DNA of 64,000 nt from Neorhizobium galegae (GTDB taxonomy: Bacteria; Pseudomonadota; Alphaproteobacteria; Rhizobiales; Rhizobiaceae), in NCBI RefSeq assembly GCF_017877055.1, contig NZ_JAGIPG010000003.1, positions 186,001 through 250,000 of the forward strand, written 5' to 3'. Of the stretch, positions 8,430 to 17,145 are shown one piece after another. The notes under the pieces are model-generated. The model ran no database searches. It was not told where the DNA came from and saw only the letters and a program-made list of their open reading frames with translations. A program made the translations under genes and the position numbers. The stretch's first letter is position 1. Each line of letters opens with the position of its first letter.

Positions 8430-9905
8430 ATGAACACGATGACGACAATCATTCCCAAGCATGCGCTGAAAACCGGCGAGGAGTTCAAGGCCTCGCTCGA
8501 TGACGGCCGCCAACTCTGGGTGAATGGCAACAAGATCGCCAAGGTAATGGACGAACCGGCGCTTGCTGCCGGTATCGACCTGATGGCGTCGATGTTCGAC
8601 GACCAGTTCAGCGAGGAATATGCCGAGGCGACCACGGTTCTCGACAAGAAGTCCGGTCTTGTCACCGGTCGTTCCTGGCAGGTGCCGGAGACGAAGGACG
8701 AAATGATCGGCCGGCGAATGATGATGGAATATACATCCCGCAAGACGGTCGGCACTTTCGGTAGGCCGCCGGATCTCGGTCCGACACTCGCCGTCGGCAT
8801 CCTGGCGCATCTGCATCTGTTCAAGGATTTCAAGTCCGCCTTTCCGGAATGCCAGCCGGATTTCGTCGAAAACGTCCAGCGTTATGTCGAATTCGGCCGG
8901 ATGAACTCGATCACATGCGCCGAAAGCCTGACAGGCCCGCAGAATGATCGTTCGTCTCCGCTCGCCCAGGCCGCCTCGTTGCTGCGCGTCAAGCGGGTTG
9001 AGAAGGACGGTGTTTATATTTCCGGCGCGAAGTCGGTCGGCTCGATTGCGGCGCAGGCCAACGAGATCTTCTTCTCCAATCTCGCCTATCCCGGCACGCC
9101 GGCGGAAGCAGCCATCTGGGGTGCGGTTCCGATCAATTCAGAGGGCATCAAGCTTGTCAGCCGTGAGATGTTGTCCAATCCAGGTGCCGATCCCTTCGAT
9201 CATCCGCTCGGTTACAAGGGCGAGGAAGCCGACCAGCTAGTCATCTTCAAGGATGTTTTCGTTCCGAAGGACCGTATCTTCAATCTGGGCAACGAACATG
9301 TTTCGGCGATCTCGGGCAAGGCGACGCTGTTTGCCCATTACCATGTGCTGACCCGTCTGAAGGTGAAGTCGGAAGTCTTCGCCGCCTGCGCCAAGATGGT
9401 GACCGAAGTGCTCGGCACCGGCCAGATCCAGGGTGTCCGTTCAATGCTTGCCGAGATCATCGAATATAACCGCACGCTCGAAGCCTTCATCCTCGCCGCC
9501 GAGGCCAATGCCGAGATCAACGAGAGCGGTGTGATGTGCCCGGACGTGATGATGATCACCACCGGCCGTCTCTACGCCATCCGCAACTATCCACATATCA
9601 TCCATGTGCTTCAGGAAATGTGTGGCCAGGGCCTCGTTATGCGCTTCGGCAAGGCCGCCTTCGCCAATCCCGACATTGGCCCGGATCTTGCAGAGCTCCT
9701 CCCAGGCAAGGGCGTGACCGGCATGCAGAAGGAGAAGCTGATGAACTTCATCTGGGATCTGACCTGCTCGTCGCTCGCCGGCCGCGTGGCGCTCTTCGAG
9801 AACGTCAATGCCAGCCCGGCGCCCCGCATGCGCGAGCGTCTCGTCGCTGAATTCGATACGTCCGCGATGGTTGCGGACCTCAAGAAGATTGCCGAGCTGG
9901 ACTGA
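8430..9905 (+). CDS. HpaB-type FADH2-dependent monooxygenase, oxygenase component
   Basis: Large component (491 residues) of a two-component flavin monooxygenase in the 4-hydroxyphenylacetate 3-hydroxylase/HpaB family. It uses reduced FAD from a separate reductase to hydroxylate an aromatic or heterocyclic ring. Family features include TCAESLTGPQNDRS, VKRVEKDGVYISGAKSVGS (flavin site region) and the C-terminal four-helix region with GRLYAIRNYPHI. Start ATG 8430 gives the normal family length. It heads a same-strand run of catabolic and transport genes, and the RutF-like reductase lies divergently upstream. The neighbours point to an N-heterocycle as substrate rather than 4-hydroxyphenylacetate. 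Confidence 0.88.
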   Translation: MNTMTTIIPKHALKTGEEFKASLDDGRQLWVNGNKIAKVMDEPALAAGIDLMASMFDDQFSEEYAEATTVLDKKSGLVTGRSWQVPETKDEMIGRRMMMEYTSRKTVGTFGRPPDLGPTLAVGILAHLHLFKDFKSAFPECQPDFVENVQRYVEFGRMNSITCAESLTGPQNDRSSPLAQAASLLRVKRVEKDGVYISGAKSVGSIAAQANEIFFSNLAYPGTPAEAAIWGAVPINSEGIKLVSREMLSNPGADPFDHPLGYKGEEADQLVIFKDVFVPKDRIFNLGNEHVSAISGKATLFAHYHVLTRLKVKSEVFAACAKMVTEVLGTGQIQGVRSMLAEIIEYNRTLEAFILAAEANAEINESGVMCPDVMMITTGRLYAIRNYPHIIHVLQEMCGQGLVMRFGKAAFANPDIGPDLAELLPGKGVTGMQKEKLMNFIWDLTCSSLAGRVALFENVNASPAPRMRERLVAEFDTSAMVADLKKIAELD

Positions 9906-9918
9906 AGGATTTCAAACC

Positions 9919-10953
9919 ATGCCTACTCAACACGAAATGGTGAAATTGTTCACTGAGCAGCTGAAGCTCTGCGCGATGAAACCCGAAGAGACGGTCATCA
10001 TCCTCTGCGAGGACGATATCCGCGCGGATTATGCACAGGCTTTCATGCTGGCGGCGCGTGATCTGGGTGCCACGCCCTTCCAGATCACCGTGCCGCTGCG
10101 CGAAAAGCGCTCGGCCCGGCAGACGACAGGCAAGACCGCGATCGCAGGCAACCGGCCGGTGATCGAGGCCTTGAAGAAGGCCGACCTGATCATCGATGTC
10201 ATGGGCACACTGTTTTCACCAGAACAGGACGAGATCTGCGCTGCCGGTGCCCGCATGCTGTTCGTTCGCGAGCCTTATGACGTGCTTGCCCAGAACTTCC
10301 CGAATACCGATCTGCGCCGCCGCATCGAATACGGGGAAAAGCTTCTGGAAAAGGCAAAGACGCTTCGGATCTGGTCTGATGTCGGCACCGACGTCACCTA
10401 TGAAATGGGCGGCTACCGGGTGATGACCCAGTATGGTTACACCGATATCCCCGGCCGTTGGGACCACATGGGTACCGGCCAGGTGCTGAGCCAGGCTCAT
10501 GACGGCAAGGTCAACGGGACGGTCATGATCATGCCGGGCGACACCGTCACCGCCTTCCAGCGGATGATAGAAAGCCCGGTCAAGCTCACCATCAAGGACG
10601 GTTTCGTCACCGATATCGAAGGGGACGGAATGGATGCGCCGCTGCTGCGCGATTACATGGAGAGCTTCAAGGACCCGCGCGCCTACGCGATCAGCCATAT
10701 CGGCTGGGGCCTGCTCAACACCGCGACCTGGTTCCACCGGGCAATCACTCGCACCCGAACCCAGGAAATCAGCGTCAACTCGCTGAGCTATTACGGTAAT
10801 GTTCTGTTTTCGACGGGGCCGAATACCGAGCTTGGCGGCACGAACGACACGATGTGCCATATGGATATCCCGCTGCGCAAAACCTCGCTGTCGCTCGACA
10901 ATCTCACGATCGTCGATAAGGGCCGCATCGCCATTCCCGAAATGGCCGTCTGA
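9919..10953 (+). CDS. NicX-like 2,5-dihydroxypyridine 5,6-dioxygenase family protein
   Basis: A 344-residue protein of the aminopeptidase T-like fold family that includes NicX, the Fe(II) extradiol-type enzyme opening 2,5-dihydroxypyridine to N-formylmaleamate in nicotinate degradation. Candidate iron ligands are visible with NicX-like spacing: His260 (ISHIGWG), then His314 and Asp316 (CHMDIPL). Many databases name such proteins leucyl aminopeptidase, but no peptidase context exists here. It starts 13 bases after the monooxygenase stop. The natural reading is that the monooxygenase makes a dihydroxylated ring and this enzyme cleaves it. The exact substrate is inferred. Confidence 0.8.
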   Translation: MPTQHEMVKLFTEQLKLCAMKPEETVIILCEDDIRADYAQAFMLAARDLGATPFQITVPLREKRSARQTTGKTAIAGNRPVIEALKKADLIIDVMGTLFSPEQDEICAAGARMLFVREPYDVLAQNFPNTDLRRRIEYGEKLLEKAKTLRIWSDVGTDVTYEMGGYRVMTQYGYTDIPGRWDHMGTGQVLSQAHDGKVNGTVMIMPGDTVTAFQRMIESPVKLTIKDGFVTDIEGDGMDAPLLRDYMESFKDPRAYAISHIGWGLLNTATWFHRAITRTRTQEISVNSLSYYGNVLFSTGPNTELGGTNDTMCHMDIPLRKTSLSLDNLTIVDKGRIAIPEMAV

Positions 10954-11018
10954 ACCGGATCGGTCCCCATGCCGGGGGCCAATCCCATGCCTGACCGGCG
11001 GAGAATACAGGAGAAGCG

Positions 11019-11948
11019 ATGACTCCGATCGATGCATCCGAGCCTGCGGAAAAGGCCAACAGGCTGTTGCCTGACGCGCCGACTGTGACACTCACTGCCT
11101 GGCAGAGGCAGCAGCGGGGCCTGACGGTTTCGCTGATGGCGCTGCCGACCGTCGCCATGATCGGGGTTTTCGTCATGCCCCTGCTGGTCCTGCTGTGGAT
11201 GAGCTTTGGTGGGGGGACGAAAACCGGTTTTTCGGTTCAGGGCTATATCGACCTGATGCAGCCGGTCTATCTGAAGCTGCTGATGTTTACGCTTCAGCTC
11301 GCGTTCTTCACAACCTTGCTCTGCGCGCTGTTCGCCTATCCGCTCGCCTACCTGATGGTCAACGTCAGCTCGCGCTTTGCCGCCTGGATGGGCGTCGTGC
11401 TGTTCATCACGCTGTGGCTGAGCTTTCTGGCAAGGACCTTTGCCTGGATCATCATCCTGCAGCGGCGCGGCATCATCAACAATCTCCTGGTCGGCATCGG
11501 TGTCATCGATAGTCCGCTGGAACTCGTCTACAATAAGCTCGGCGCCTATATCGGAATGGTCCATATCCTTTTGCCGTTCATGGTGCTGACTCTGATCCCG
11601 GCCATGAAGGCGATCGATCCGGCCTATGTTCGGGCAGGCCTCAGCCTCGGAGCAAGCCCGGCGCGGGTATTCCGCGACATCTACATGCCGCTCAGCCTTC
11701 CAGGTCTTGTTGCCGGATCGATGCTGGTCTTCACGCTCGCCTTCGGGTTCTTCATCACGCCGGCCATTCTCGGCGGTGGCCGCGCGCCGACCATCGTCAT
11801 GGCGATACGCGACCAGATCCAGCAACTCGGCAACCTTCAGCTTGCGGCGGCCACATCCATGGTCCTGCTCGTCTTCTGCCTCGGACTGCTTTTCCTTTAC
11901 GACCGCATCGCCGGTATCGACCGCATCTACGACAAGGGAGGGAAATGA
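11019..11948 (+). CDS. ABC transporter permease, polyamine/opine type (PotB-like)
   Basis: Inner-membrane permease (309 residues) with about six helices. The cytoplasmic coupling loop (EAA motif) YVRAGLSLGASPARVFRDIY is near residue 208. It is in the PotB/PotH group that imports polyamines, amino-acid derivatives and similar cations or small organics. A good ribosome site (caggagaagcg) precedes ATG 11019. Its stop overlaps the start of the next gene (ATGA), so the heterodimer partner is translationally coupled. Confidence 0.93.
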   Translation: MTPIDASEPAEKANRLLPDAPTVTLTAWQRQQRGLTVSLMALPTVAMIGVFVMPLLVLLWMSFGGGTKTGFSVQGYIDLMQPVYLKLLMFTLQLAFFTTLLCALFAYPLAYLMVNVSSRFAAWMGVVLFITLWLSFLARTFAWIIILQRRGIINNLLVGIGVIDSPLELVYNKLGAYIGMVHILLPFMVLTLIPAMKAIDPAYVRAGLSLGASPARVFRDIYMPLSLPGLVAGSMLVFTLAFGFFITPAILGGGRAPTIVMAIRDQIQQLGNLQLAAATSMVLLVFCLGLLFLYDRIAGIDRIYDKGGK

Positions 11949-13975
11949 TGGAACTCCTCGTCCAGGGCAACGCCGCCCGTACCTTGAAGGCCTATGGCTG
12001 GGTGATGCTCGTCATCATCATCCTGCCGGTTATCATGATCGTGCCGATCAGTTTTGGCGCGGGTAGCGCCATCGTCTTTCCGCCGAAGGAACTGTCGCTC
12101 GAATGGTATTATAACCTGATCGACGACCCCCGCTGGGGCCGGGACGCGCTCCTGTCGCTGCAGGTGGCTGGTCTGGCGACGCTTCTTGCTACCATCACCG
12201 GCACAGCTGCGGCGATCGGCATGTCGCGCGTCGAGAACAAGGCGCTCGCCAAGTTCCTCAAGTTGTTCTTCATCGCACCGATGATAGTGCCGCTGATGGT
12301 GATTTCGGTCGGCCTTTATATCGTCTTTGCCCGCAACGGTCTGCTCGGTTCGATGTGGGCGCTGGCGATCGCCCATGCCATCGTCGTTCTGCCCTTTGTC
12401 GTCATGCCGGTCATGTCACGGCTCGCGAGCCTCGATCCGGCTTATGAACGGGCTTCCGCCTCCCTCGGCGCCACCCAGATCCGCACGCTTTTCGAAGTGA
12501 TCCTGCCGTTGCTCGTACCGGCAATCATCGCCGCGGCGATCTTCTCCTTCGTTTTCTCCTTCGATGAAGTCGTGCTCGCGCAGTTTCTCTCGAGCCCGCG
12601 TTTCGAGACCCTGCCTAGAAAAGTTTGGGACGGGCTCAGCCAGAATGGCCTCGACAAGACTATTACCTCGATCGCATCCGTCCAGCTTTTCCTTGTGGTT
12701 GTCGCCTTTGCAGGCTGGAACATCTGGAAAGTCGCCCGGACCGGTGTTCTCGTCGGCCGTGCAAAAACTGCTGCCGCTGCTGCCGCGAATTCGCAAGTCT
12801 CACCCGCCGTTGACCTCCCTGCCAATGGATACCAGACCATGAACGTCGCACTCAAAACTGCACCTCCCCTTGGCACACCAGCCATCCTCCCTGCCGCTGA
12901 AGCCGGCGGTGCCAAAACCGGAGAGCAACATGGTTATGGCATCGATTTCCAGCACATGAGCAAGTTCTACGGCGATAAGGTCGTCGTGGAGGAAGCGAAC
13001 TTCTCGGTCAAGCCCGGCGAGTTCCTGACCATTCTCGGCCCTTCGGGTTCGGGCAAGACCACGCTTCTCATGCTGGTCGCCGGTTTCATCACGCCTGATG
13101 CAGGTCGCCTGATGCTTGGTAAGCGGGACATTTCCCGCGTGCCGCCGCACCAGCGCGATATCGGCGTGGTCTTCCAGTCCTATGCACTCTTCCCGCATAT
13201 GACCGTGGCGCAGAACGTAGCCTATCCGCTGCGCGCCCGCGGCGTCTCGAAAACCGAGCAGCAGGCCAAGGTGAAATGGGCGCTGGAACGAGTCCACATG
13301 CAGGACTTCGCGGAACGCCGGATCGCTCAGCTTTCCGGCGGCCAGCAGCAGCGCATTGCGCTTGCCCGCGCCATCTCCTTCGGCCCACGTGCGCTGCTGA
13401 TGGACGAGCCGCTTTCGGCGCTCGACCGGAACCTGCGCGTCGATATGCAGCGCGAGATCCGCAGCCTGCAGCAGAGCCTCGGCCAGACGGTGATCTTCGT
13501 CACCCATGACCAGGAAGAGGCGCTCAACATGTCCGATCGTGTTGCGGTCATCAACGAAGGCCGCGTCCAGCAGGTCGCCACGCCGCGCGATCTCTATCTG
13601 AAGCCGCAGAACAGTTTCGTTGCCAATTTCTTCGGCGAATCCAACCTCTTTCACGGTATGGCCGAAGGCGGCAGTCTAGTCTGCGGCGACCGGGCATTTC
13701 CGCTTGCAGAAGCCCGAGCGGGCGAGGCGATCCTCTGCGTCAGGCCCGAGACGGTGCGTCTCGCCGGCCAGAACCAGTCGTCGCCGGAATGGGCGATCGA
13801 GGGCACGCTGACCAATGCTCGTTTCCTCGGCAGTCTGCTGCATATGCAGTTCGCGACCGCGTACGGCACGCTTGTGGTGACGCGGCCGCTGGATGGCACG
13901 ATCGACACTCCCGAACAGGGCGCCGTCCGCCGGCTTTTCTGGGTTCCCGAAACAGCACATGTCATGCCCCATTGA
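11945..13975 (+). CDS. Fused ABC permease (PotC-like) and ATPase (PotA-like)
   Basis: One 676-residue frame joins two parts that are normally separate. Residues 1 to about 275 form a PotC-type permease (six helices, coupling loop YERASASLGATQIRTLFEVI). An Ala/Pro-rich linker spans about 276-320. Residues about 322-676 form a PotA-type ATPase with Walker A GPSGSGKTT (365-373), signature LSGGQ (463-467), Walker B LLMDEP, the H-loop in FVTHDQEEAL and a C-terminal TOBE domain. No stop or frameshift separates them. An internal ATG at 12839 inside the linker could allow separate ATPase translation, but no strong ribosome site precedes it. Confidence 0.92.
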   Translation: MMELLVQGNAARTLKAYGWVMLVIIILPVIMIVPISFGAGSAIVFPPKELSLEWYYNLIDDPRWGRDALLSLQVAGLATLLATITGTAAAIGMSRVENKALAKFLKLFFIAPMIVPLMVISVGLYIVFARNGLLGSMWALAIAHAIVVLPFVVMPVMSRLASLDPAYERASASLGATQIRTLFEVILPLLVPAIIAAAIFSFVFSFDEVVLAQFLSSPRFETLPRKVWDGLSQNGLDKTITSIASVQLFLVVVAFAGWNIWKVARTGVLVGRAKTAAAAAANSQVSPAVDLPANGYQTMNVALKTAPPLGTPAILPAAEAGGAKTGEQHGYGIDFQHMSKFYGDKVVVEEANFSVKPGEFLTILGPSGSGKTTLLMLVAGFITPDAGRLMLGKRDISRVPPHQRDIGVVFQSYALFPHMTVAQNVAYPLRARGVSKTEQQAKVKWALERVHMQDFAERRIAQLSGGQQQRIALARAISFGPRALLMDEPLSALDRNLRVDMQREIRSLQQSLGQTVIFVTHDQEEALNMSDRVAVINEGRVQQVATPRDLYLKPQNSFVANFFGESNLFHGMAEGGSLVCGDRAFPLAEARAGEAILCVRPETVRLAGQNQSSPEWAIEGTLTNARFLGSLLHMQFATAYGTLVVTRPLDGTIDTPEQGAVRRLFWVPETAHVMPH

Positions 13976-14078
13976 GGGACTGAAAGCCGCCTCGATCAAA
14001 CAGGCAGAAAATTTGACCCAACCGCCCTGAATGCCTCCCAAGCACTCCAAAGGGCCAACCTTCCAACAGGAGAGACCG

Positions 14079-15149
14079 ATGAAATCTAGATTTGGATTGT
14101 CCGCCCTCGTGGCTCTCGCGATGTCATTGCCGATCGGCCTCCATGCTCAGGAAGTACCTGCTGAATTCAAGGGAACCGGCAAGCTGGTGGTCAACAACTG
14201 GGGCGGCCCGACCGTCGAGAAGATGCATGCCGCCTGGTATGGCGATTTCCCCAAGGCGACAGGCATCGACGTCACCTTCACCTCCATCCCTGACGTTGCC
14301 AAGCTGAAGATCATGAGCCAGGTCGGCAATGTCGAATGGGACGTGGTCGATTTCGAAGGTGCCCAGATGCTGCAGGCCATGAAGGGCGACCTGCTGGAGC
14401 CGATCGATTACGACCTGATGTACAAGCTGGTGCCGAAGGACCAACTCGATCCGGCGCAGATGACGAAATACGGTATCGGTTCGATCGCTTTCGGCACCAT
14501 CATGGCCTGGAATACCGAGACAGTGGGCAAGACAGGCCCGTCCAGCTGGACCGAATTTTTCGATACCAGCAAGTTCAAGGGCCGCCGCGCGCTTTACGCA
14601 CGTCCGAAGCCGACGCTGGAAATCATGCTGATGGCCGATGGCGTGGCCCCGAAGGATGTCTATCCCATCGATATCGATCGGGCGTTCAAGGCTCTCGAAA
14701 AGTTCGGCCCCAAGGTCGATCTTTGGGTGGAGAAGACCTCGCAATGGGACGTGCTGATCCAGAACAAGGAAGTCGATCTTATGGGATCGAGTCTGGCGCG
14801 CACGATGGCGCAGGTGGAGAAGGGGGAGCCGATGGCGATCGGCTTCAATCAGAGCGTCATGGAACAATCCTATTGGACCATTCCGAAAGGAGCTCCGAAC
14901 GTCAAGGATGCCCAGAAGCTCGTCGCCTGGATGATGCGTGGGGAAGGACAGCGAGCGTCGCTGAAACTCCTGCCTTACTACAGCATGGTCAACAAGGCCG
15001 CGCTTGACGGCCTGCCGAAGGAAACACTCGCCAAATTGCCCGGTGCGCCGGAAAACTCCGCCAACAGCCTCACCATCAACGCCGGCTGGTGGCTGGAAAA
15101 CGATGCCAAGGTCCAGACCCGCTGGCTGGACTGGCTGAGCCGCCGCTAA
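14079..15149 (+). CDS. ABC transporter substrate-binding protein 1 (PotD-like), Sec-exported
   Basis: Periplasmic binding protein (356 residues) for the fused importer. The Sec signal peptide ends at GLHA-QEV. ATG 14079 is chosen for its ribosome site (aacaggagag); the frame runs a further 16 codons upstream. The mature protein begins GTGKLVVNNWGGPTVEKM, typical of the polyamine/opine-type family. It is clearly paralogous to the next gene, sharing the segments KFKGRRALYA/RFKGRRALYA, LWVEKTSQW and DLMGSSL. The ligand is presumably the heterocycle or a related compound. Confidence 0.92.
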   Translation: MKSRFGLSALVALAMSLPIGLHAQEVPAEFKGTGKLVVNNWGGPTVEKMHAAWYGDFPKATGIDVTFTSIPDVAKLKIMSQVGNVEWDVVDFEGAQMLQAMKGDLLEPIDYDLMYKLVPKDQLDPAQMTKYGIGSIAFGTIMAWNTETVGKTGPSSWTEFFDTSKFKGRRALYARPKPTLEIMLMADGVAPKDVYPIDIDRAFKALEKFGPKVDLWVEKTSQWDVLIQNKEVDLMGSSLARTMAQVEKGEPMAIGFNQSVMEQSYWTIPKGAPNVKDAQKLVAWMMRGEGQRASLKLLPYYSMVNKAALDGLPKETLAKLPGAPENSANSLTINAGWWLENDAKVQTRWLDWLSRR

Positions 15150-15265
15150 GTCGATCCATCACTCTATAAAGCGCAATTTCTACCTTTTGCCGGCGCGGGT
15201 TTCGCGCCGGCCAGGGGCACGGCATGCCGAATGTTGTCTCGTCCATCCCACCCGGAGATCATCCA

Positions 15266-16399
15266 ATGATGAAAGAGAATGACGCATCCAATCCTGCCGG
15301 CCCGTCGGAAAATGTTGGCATCGAACTCGATCGCCGGAATTTTCTCGCCGGAATGGGAGCCGCAGGCCTTGCGCTTGCAGCCGGTATCAAGCCCGCCCTC
15401 GCACAGGACATGTCGCTGCTGAAGGGCTCGGGCGACGTCGTCGTCTGCACCTGGGGCGGTGCCTCCACCGACGCCATGAAGGAGGTCTGGTTCAGGCCGT
15501 TTGCCGAGGTGAGCGGCGTCAACGTCTCGACCGCCTCCGTGCCTGACATCGCCAAGCTCGAAGTCATGGAAAATGTCGGCAATGTCGAATGGGACCTGAT
15601 GGATGCCGAGGGCACCCAGATGGAGCTTGCGATGAAGAAGGGCCTTCTGCAGAAGATCGACTATGACCTGATCTTCAAGATCGTGCCGAAGGACCAGATC
15701 GATCCAAAGGTGATCAAGGAATACGGCGTCGGTTCGGTGGGTTTCTCGACCGTCATCGCCTGGAATACGACGCTGTTCGGCAAGAATGGCCCGAAAGACT
15801 GGAAGGAATGGGCCGATACGACCCGCTTCAAGGGTCGCCGTGCGCTTTATGCGCAGCCCCGGCCTTCCTTCGAGATCGCCCTGATGGCCGCCGGCGTGCC
15901 GCCGGAGAAGATCTATCCGATCAATATCGACGACGCGTTCAAGGCGCTCGACGAGTTGCGTCCGAAGATCAATCTTTGGGTCGAAAAGACGTCCCAGTGG
16001 GGCGTCCTGATGCAGAATGGCGAGGTCGACCTGATGGGGTCGAGCTTGTCGCGCACGCTTGATGAAAAGAAACGGACCGGCAAGGTGGATTTCACCTTCA
16101 ACCAGAGCATCGTCGAACAGGATTACTGGGTCATCCCGAAATCGGCACCTGGCAGCGCCAATGCACAGAAGCTGATCGCCTACGCATTGATGGCCAAGGG
16201 CTCTCTCGGTTTTGCGACGAAAATGCCCTTCAGCCTGGCGAATACGTCGATCTATGGCGACATCCCGGAGAACATGAAGCAGCAGCTTCCCGGCTATCCG
16301 GAAAATTCGGCCCGCAACGTGCAGATCGACCAGGCATGGTGGGTGGCAAACGCAGACCAGGTACGTCTTCGCTGGCTCGACTGGATGAGCAGGGGCTGA
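15266..16399 (+). CDS. ABC transporter substrate-binding protein 2 (PotD-like), Tat-exported
   Basis: A second periplasmic binding protein (377 residues), about half or more identical to its upstream neighbour by eye. Its leader differs: a twin-arginine motif (DRRNFLAGMGAAGLALAAG) with cleavage near ALAQ. ATG 15266 follows a ribosome site (cggagatcatcc) and sits 14 codons inside the longest frame. Shared segments with the first paralogue show a tandem duplication. One permease/ATPase set serves both, so they may recognise two related ligands, or one may need cytoplasmic folding before export. Confidence 0.92.
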   Translation: MMKENDASNPAGPSENVGIELDRRNFLAGMGAAGLALAAGIKPALAQDMSLLKGSGDVVVCTWGGASTDAMKEVWFRPFAEVSGVNVSTASVPDIAKLEVMENVGNVEWDLMDAEGTQMELAMKKGLLQKIDYDLIFKIVPKDQIDPKVIKEYGVGSVGFSTVIAWNTTLFGKNGPKDWKEWADTTRFKGRRALYAQPRPSFEIALMAAGVPPEKIYPINIDDAFKALDELRPKINLWVEKTSQWGVLMQNGEVDLMGSSLSRTLDEKKRTGKVDFTFNQSIVEQDYWVIPKSAPGSANAQKLIAYALMAKGSLGFATKMPFSLANTSIYGDIPENMKQQLPGYPENSARNVQIDQAWWVANADQVRLRWLDWMSRG

Positions 16400-16481
16400 G
16401 GTAAGAGCTTCCCCCGAAAGAAGGCGAGGCCGGCACCCGAGGCCTCGCCACCAAGATTGCAGTGCAGCCGCAGGAGCCGAC

Positions 16482-17144
16482 ATGGAACTGTCCGATATGA
16501 CCGCCCGCCAGATGTTCGAACATCTGAGCAAGAACCCCACGCGTCCGCGTTACGGCTTCGGCATCCGGCCGATGCTGGTCAATGTCGATCTGCAATGCGC
16601 CTATACCCAGCCGGACGTCTACAAGACGGCTTACGAGACGGATCCGCGGCAGGTGGAATATGTCAACAAACTTGCTGAGGAGACGCGCCGGCTCGGCCTG
16701 CCGGTCATCTGGACCTATGTGGCCTTTTCGGAAACCGGCGACGATTGCGGCGTCTTCGGTTCCCGCACCGATACGCCGGACAGTTTGCAGAACATCAAGG
16801 AGGGGTCGCCGCGCGCAGCTCTCGACCCGCGCCTCGATGTGGTCAAGGGCGACGTCATTCTCAACAAGAAGATGCCGTCCGCCTTTTTCGAGACGCATGT
16901 CGCTTCGCTCGCCACCTATCACAAGGTCGATACGGTGATCGTCACCGGCGGTTCGACCTCGGGCTGCGTGCGGGCAACCGTGGTTGATAGCCTGTCGCGC
17001 GGTTACCGGACGATCGTGCCGATCGAATGCGTCGCCGACCTGCATGAGAGCCCGCATTTCGCCAATCTCTACGACATGCACAAGAAATATGCCGACTGCA
17101 TTCCCGTATCAGAAGTGATCGACTGGTATGCGACACTCGGCTGA
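16482..17144 (+). CDS. Isochorismatase-fold amidohydrolase (NicF/RutB-like)
   Basis: Cysteine hydrolase of the isochorismatase superfamily (220 residues), a group that includes maleamate amidase NicF, N-carbamoylsarcosine amidase and RutB. The catalytic triad can be read as Asp36 (VNVDLQ), Lys129 (in LNKKMPSAF) and Cys162 (STSGCVRAT), with the family cis-peptide region GGSTSG. It likely hydrolyses a linear amide made after ring opening, releasing ammonia. It is 82 bases downstream of the second binding protein and 1 base ahead of the FAD-synthetase-like gene. Confidence 0.88.
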   Translation: MELSDMTARQMFEHLSKNPTRPRYGFGIRPMLVNVDLQCAYTQPDVYKTAYETDPRQVEYVNKLAEETRRLGLPVIWTYVAFSETGDDCGVFGSRTDTPDSLQNIKEGSPRAALDPRLDVVKGDVILNKKMPSAFFETHVASLATYHKVDTVIVTGGSTSGCVRATVVDSLSRGYRTIVPIECVADLHESPHFANLYDMHKKYADCIPVSEVIDWYATLG

Positions 17145-17145
17145 C

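Noticed and set aside
15164..16540. A 458-codon minus-strand frame opposite the second binding protein
   Set aside because: No recognisable domain; it covers a strongly supported Tat-exported binding protein.
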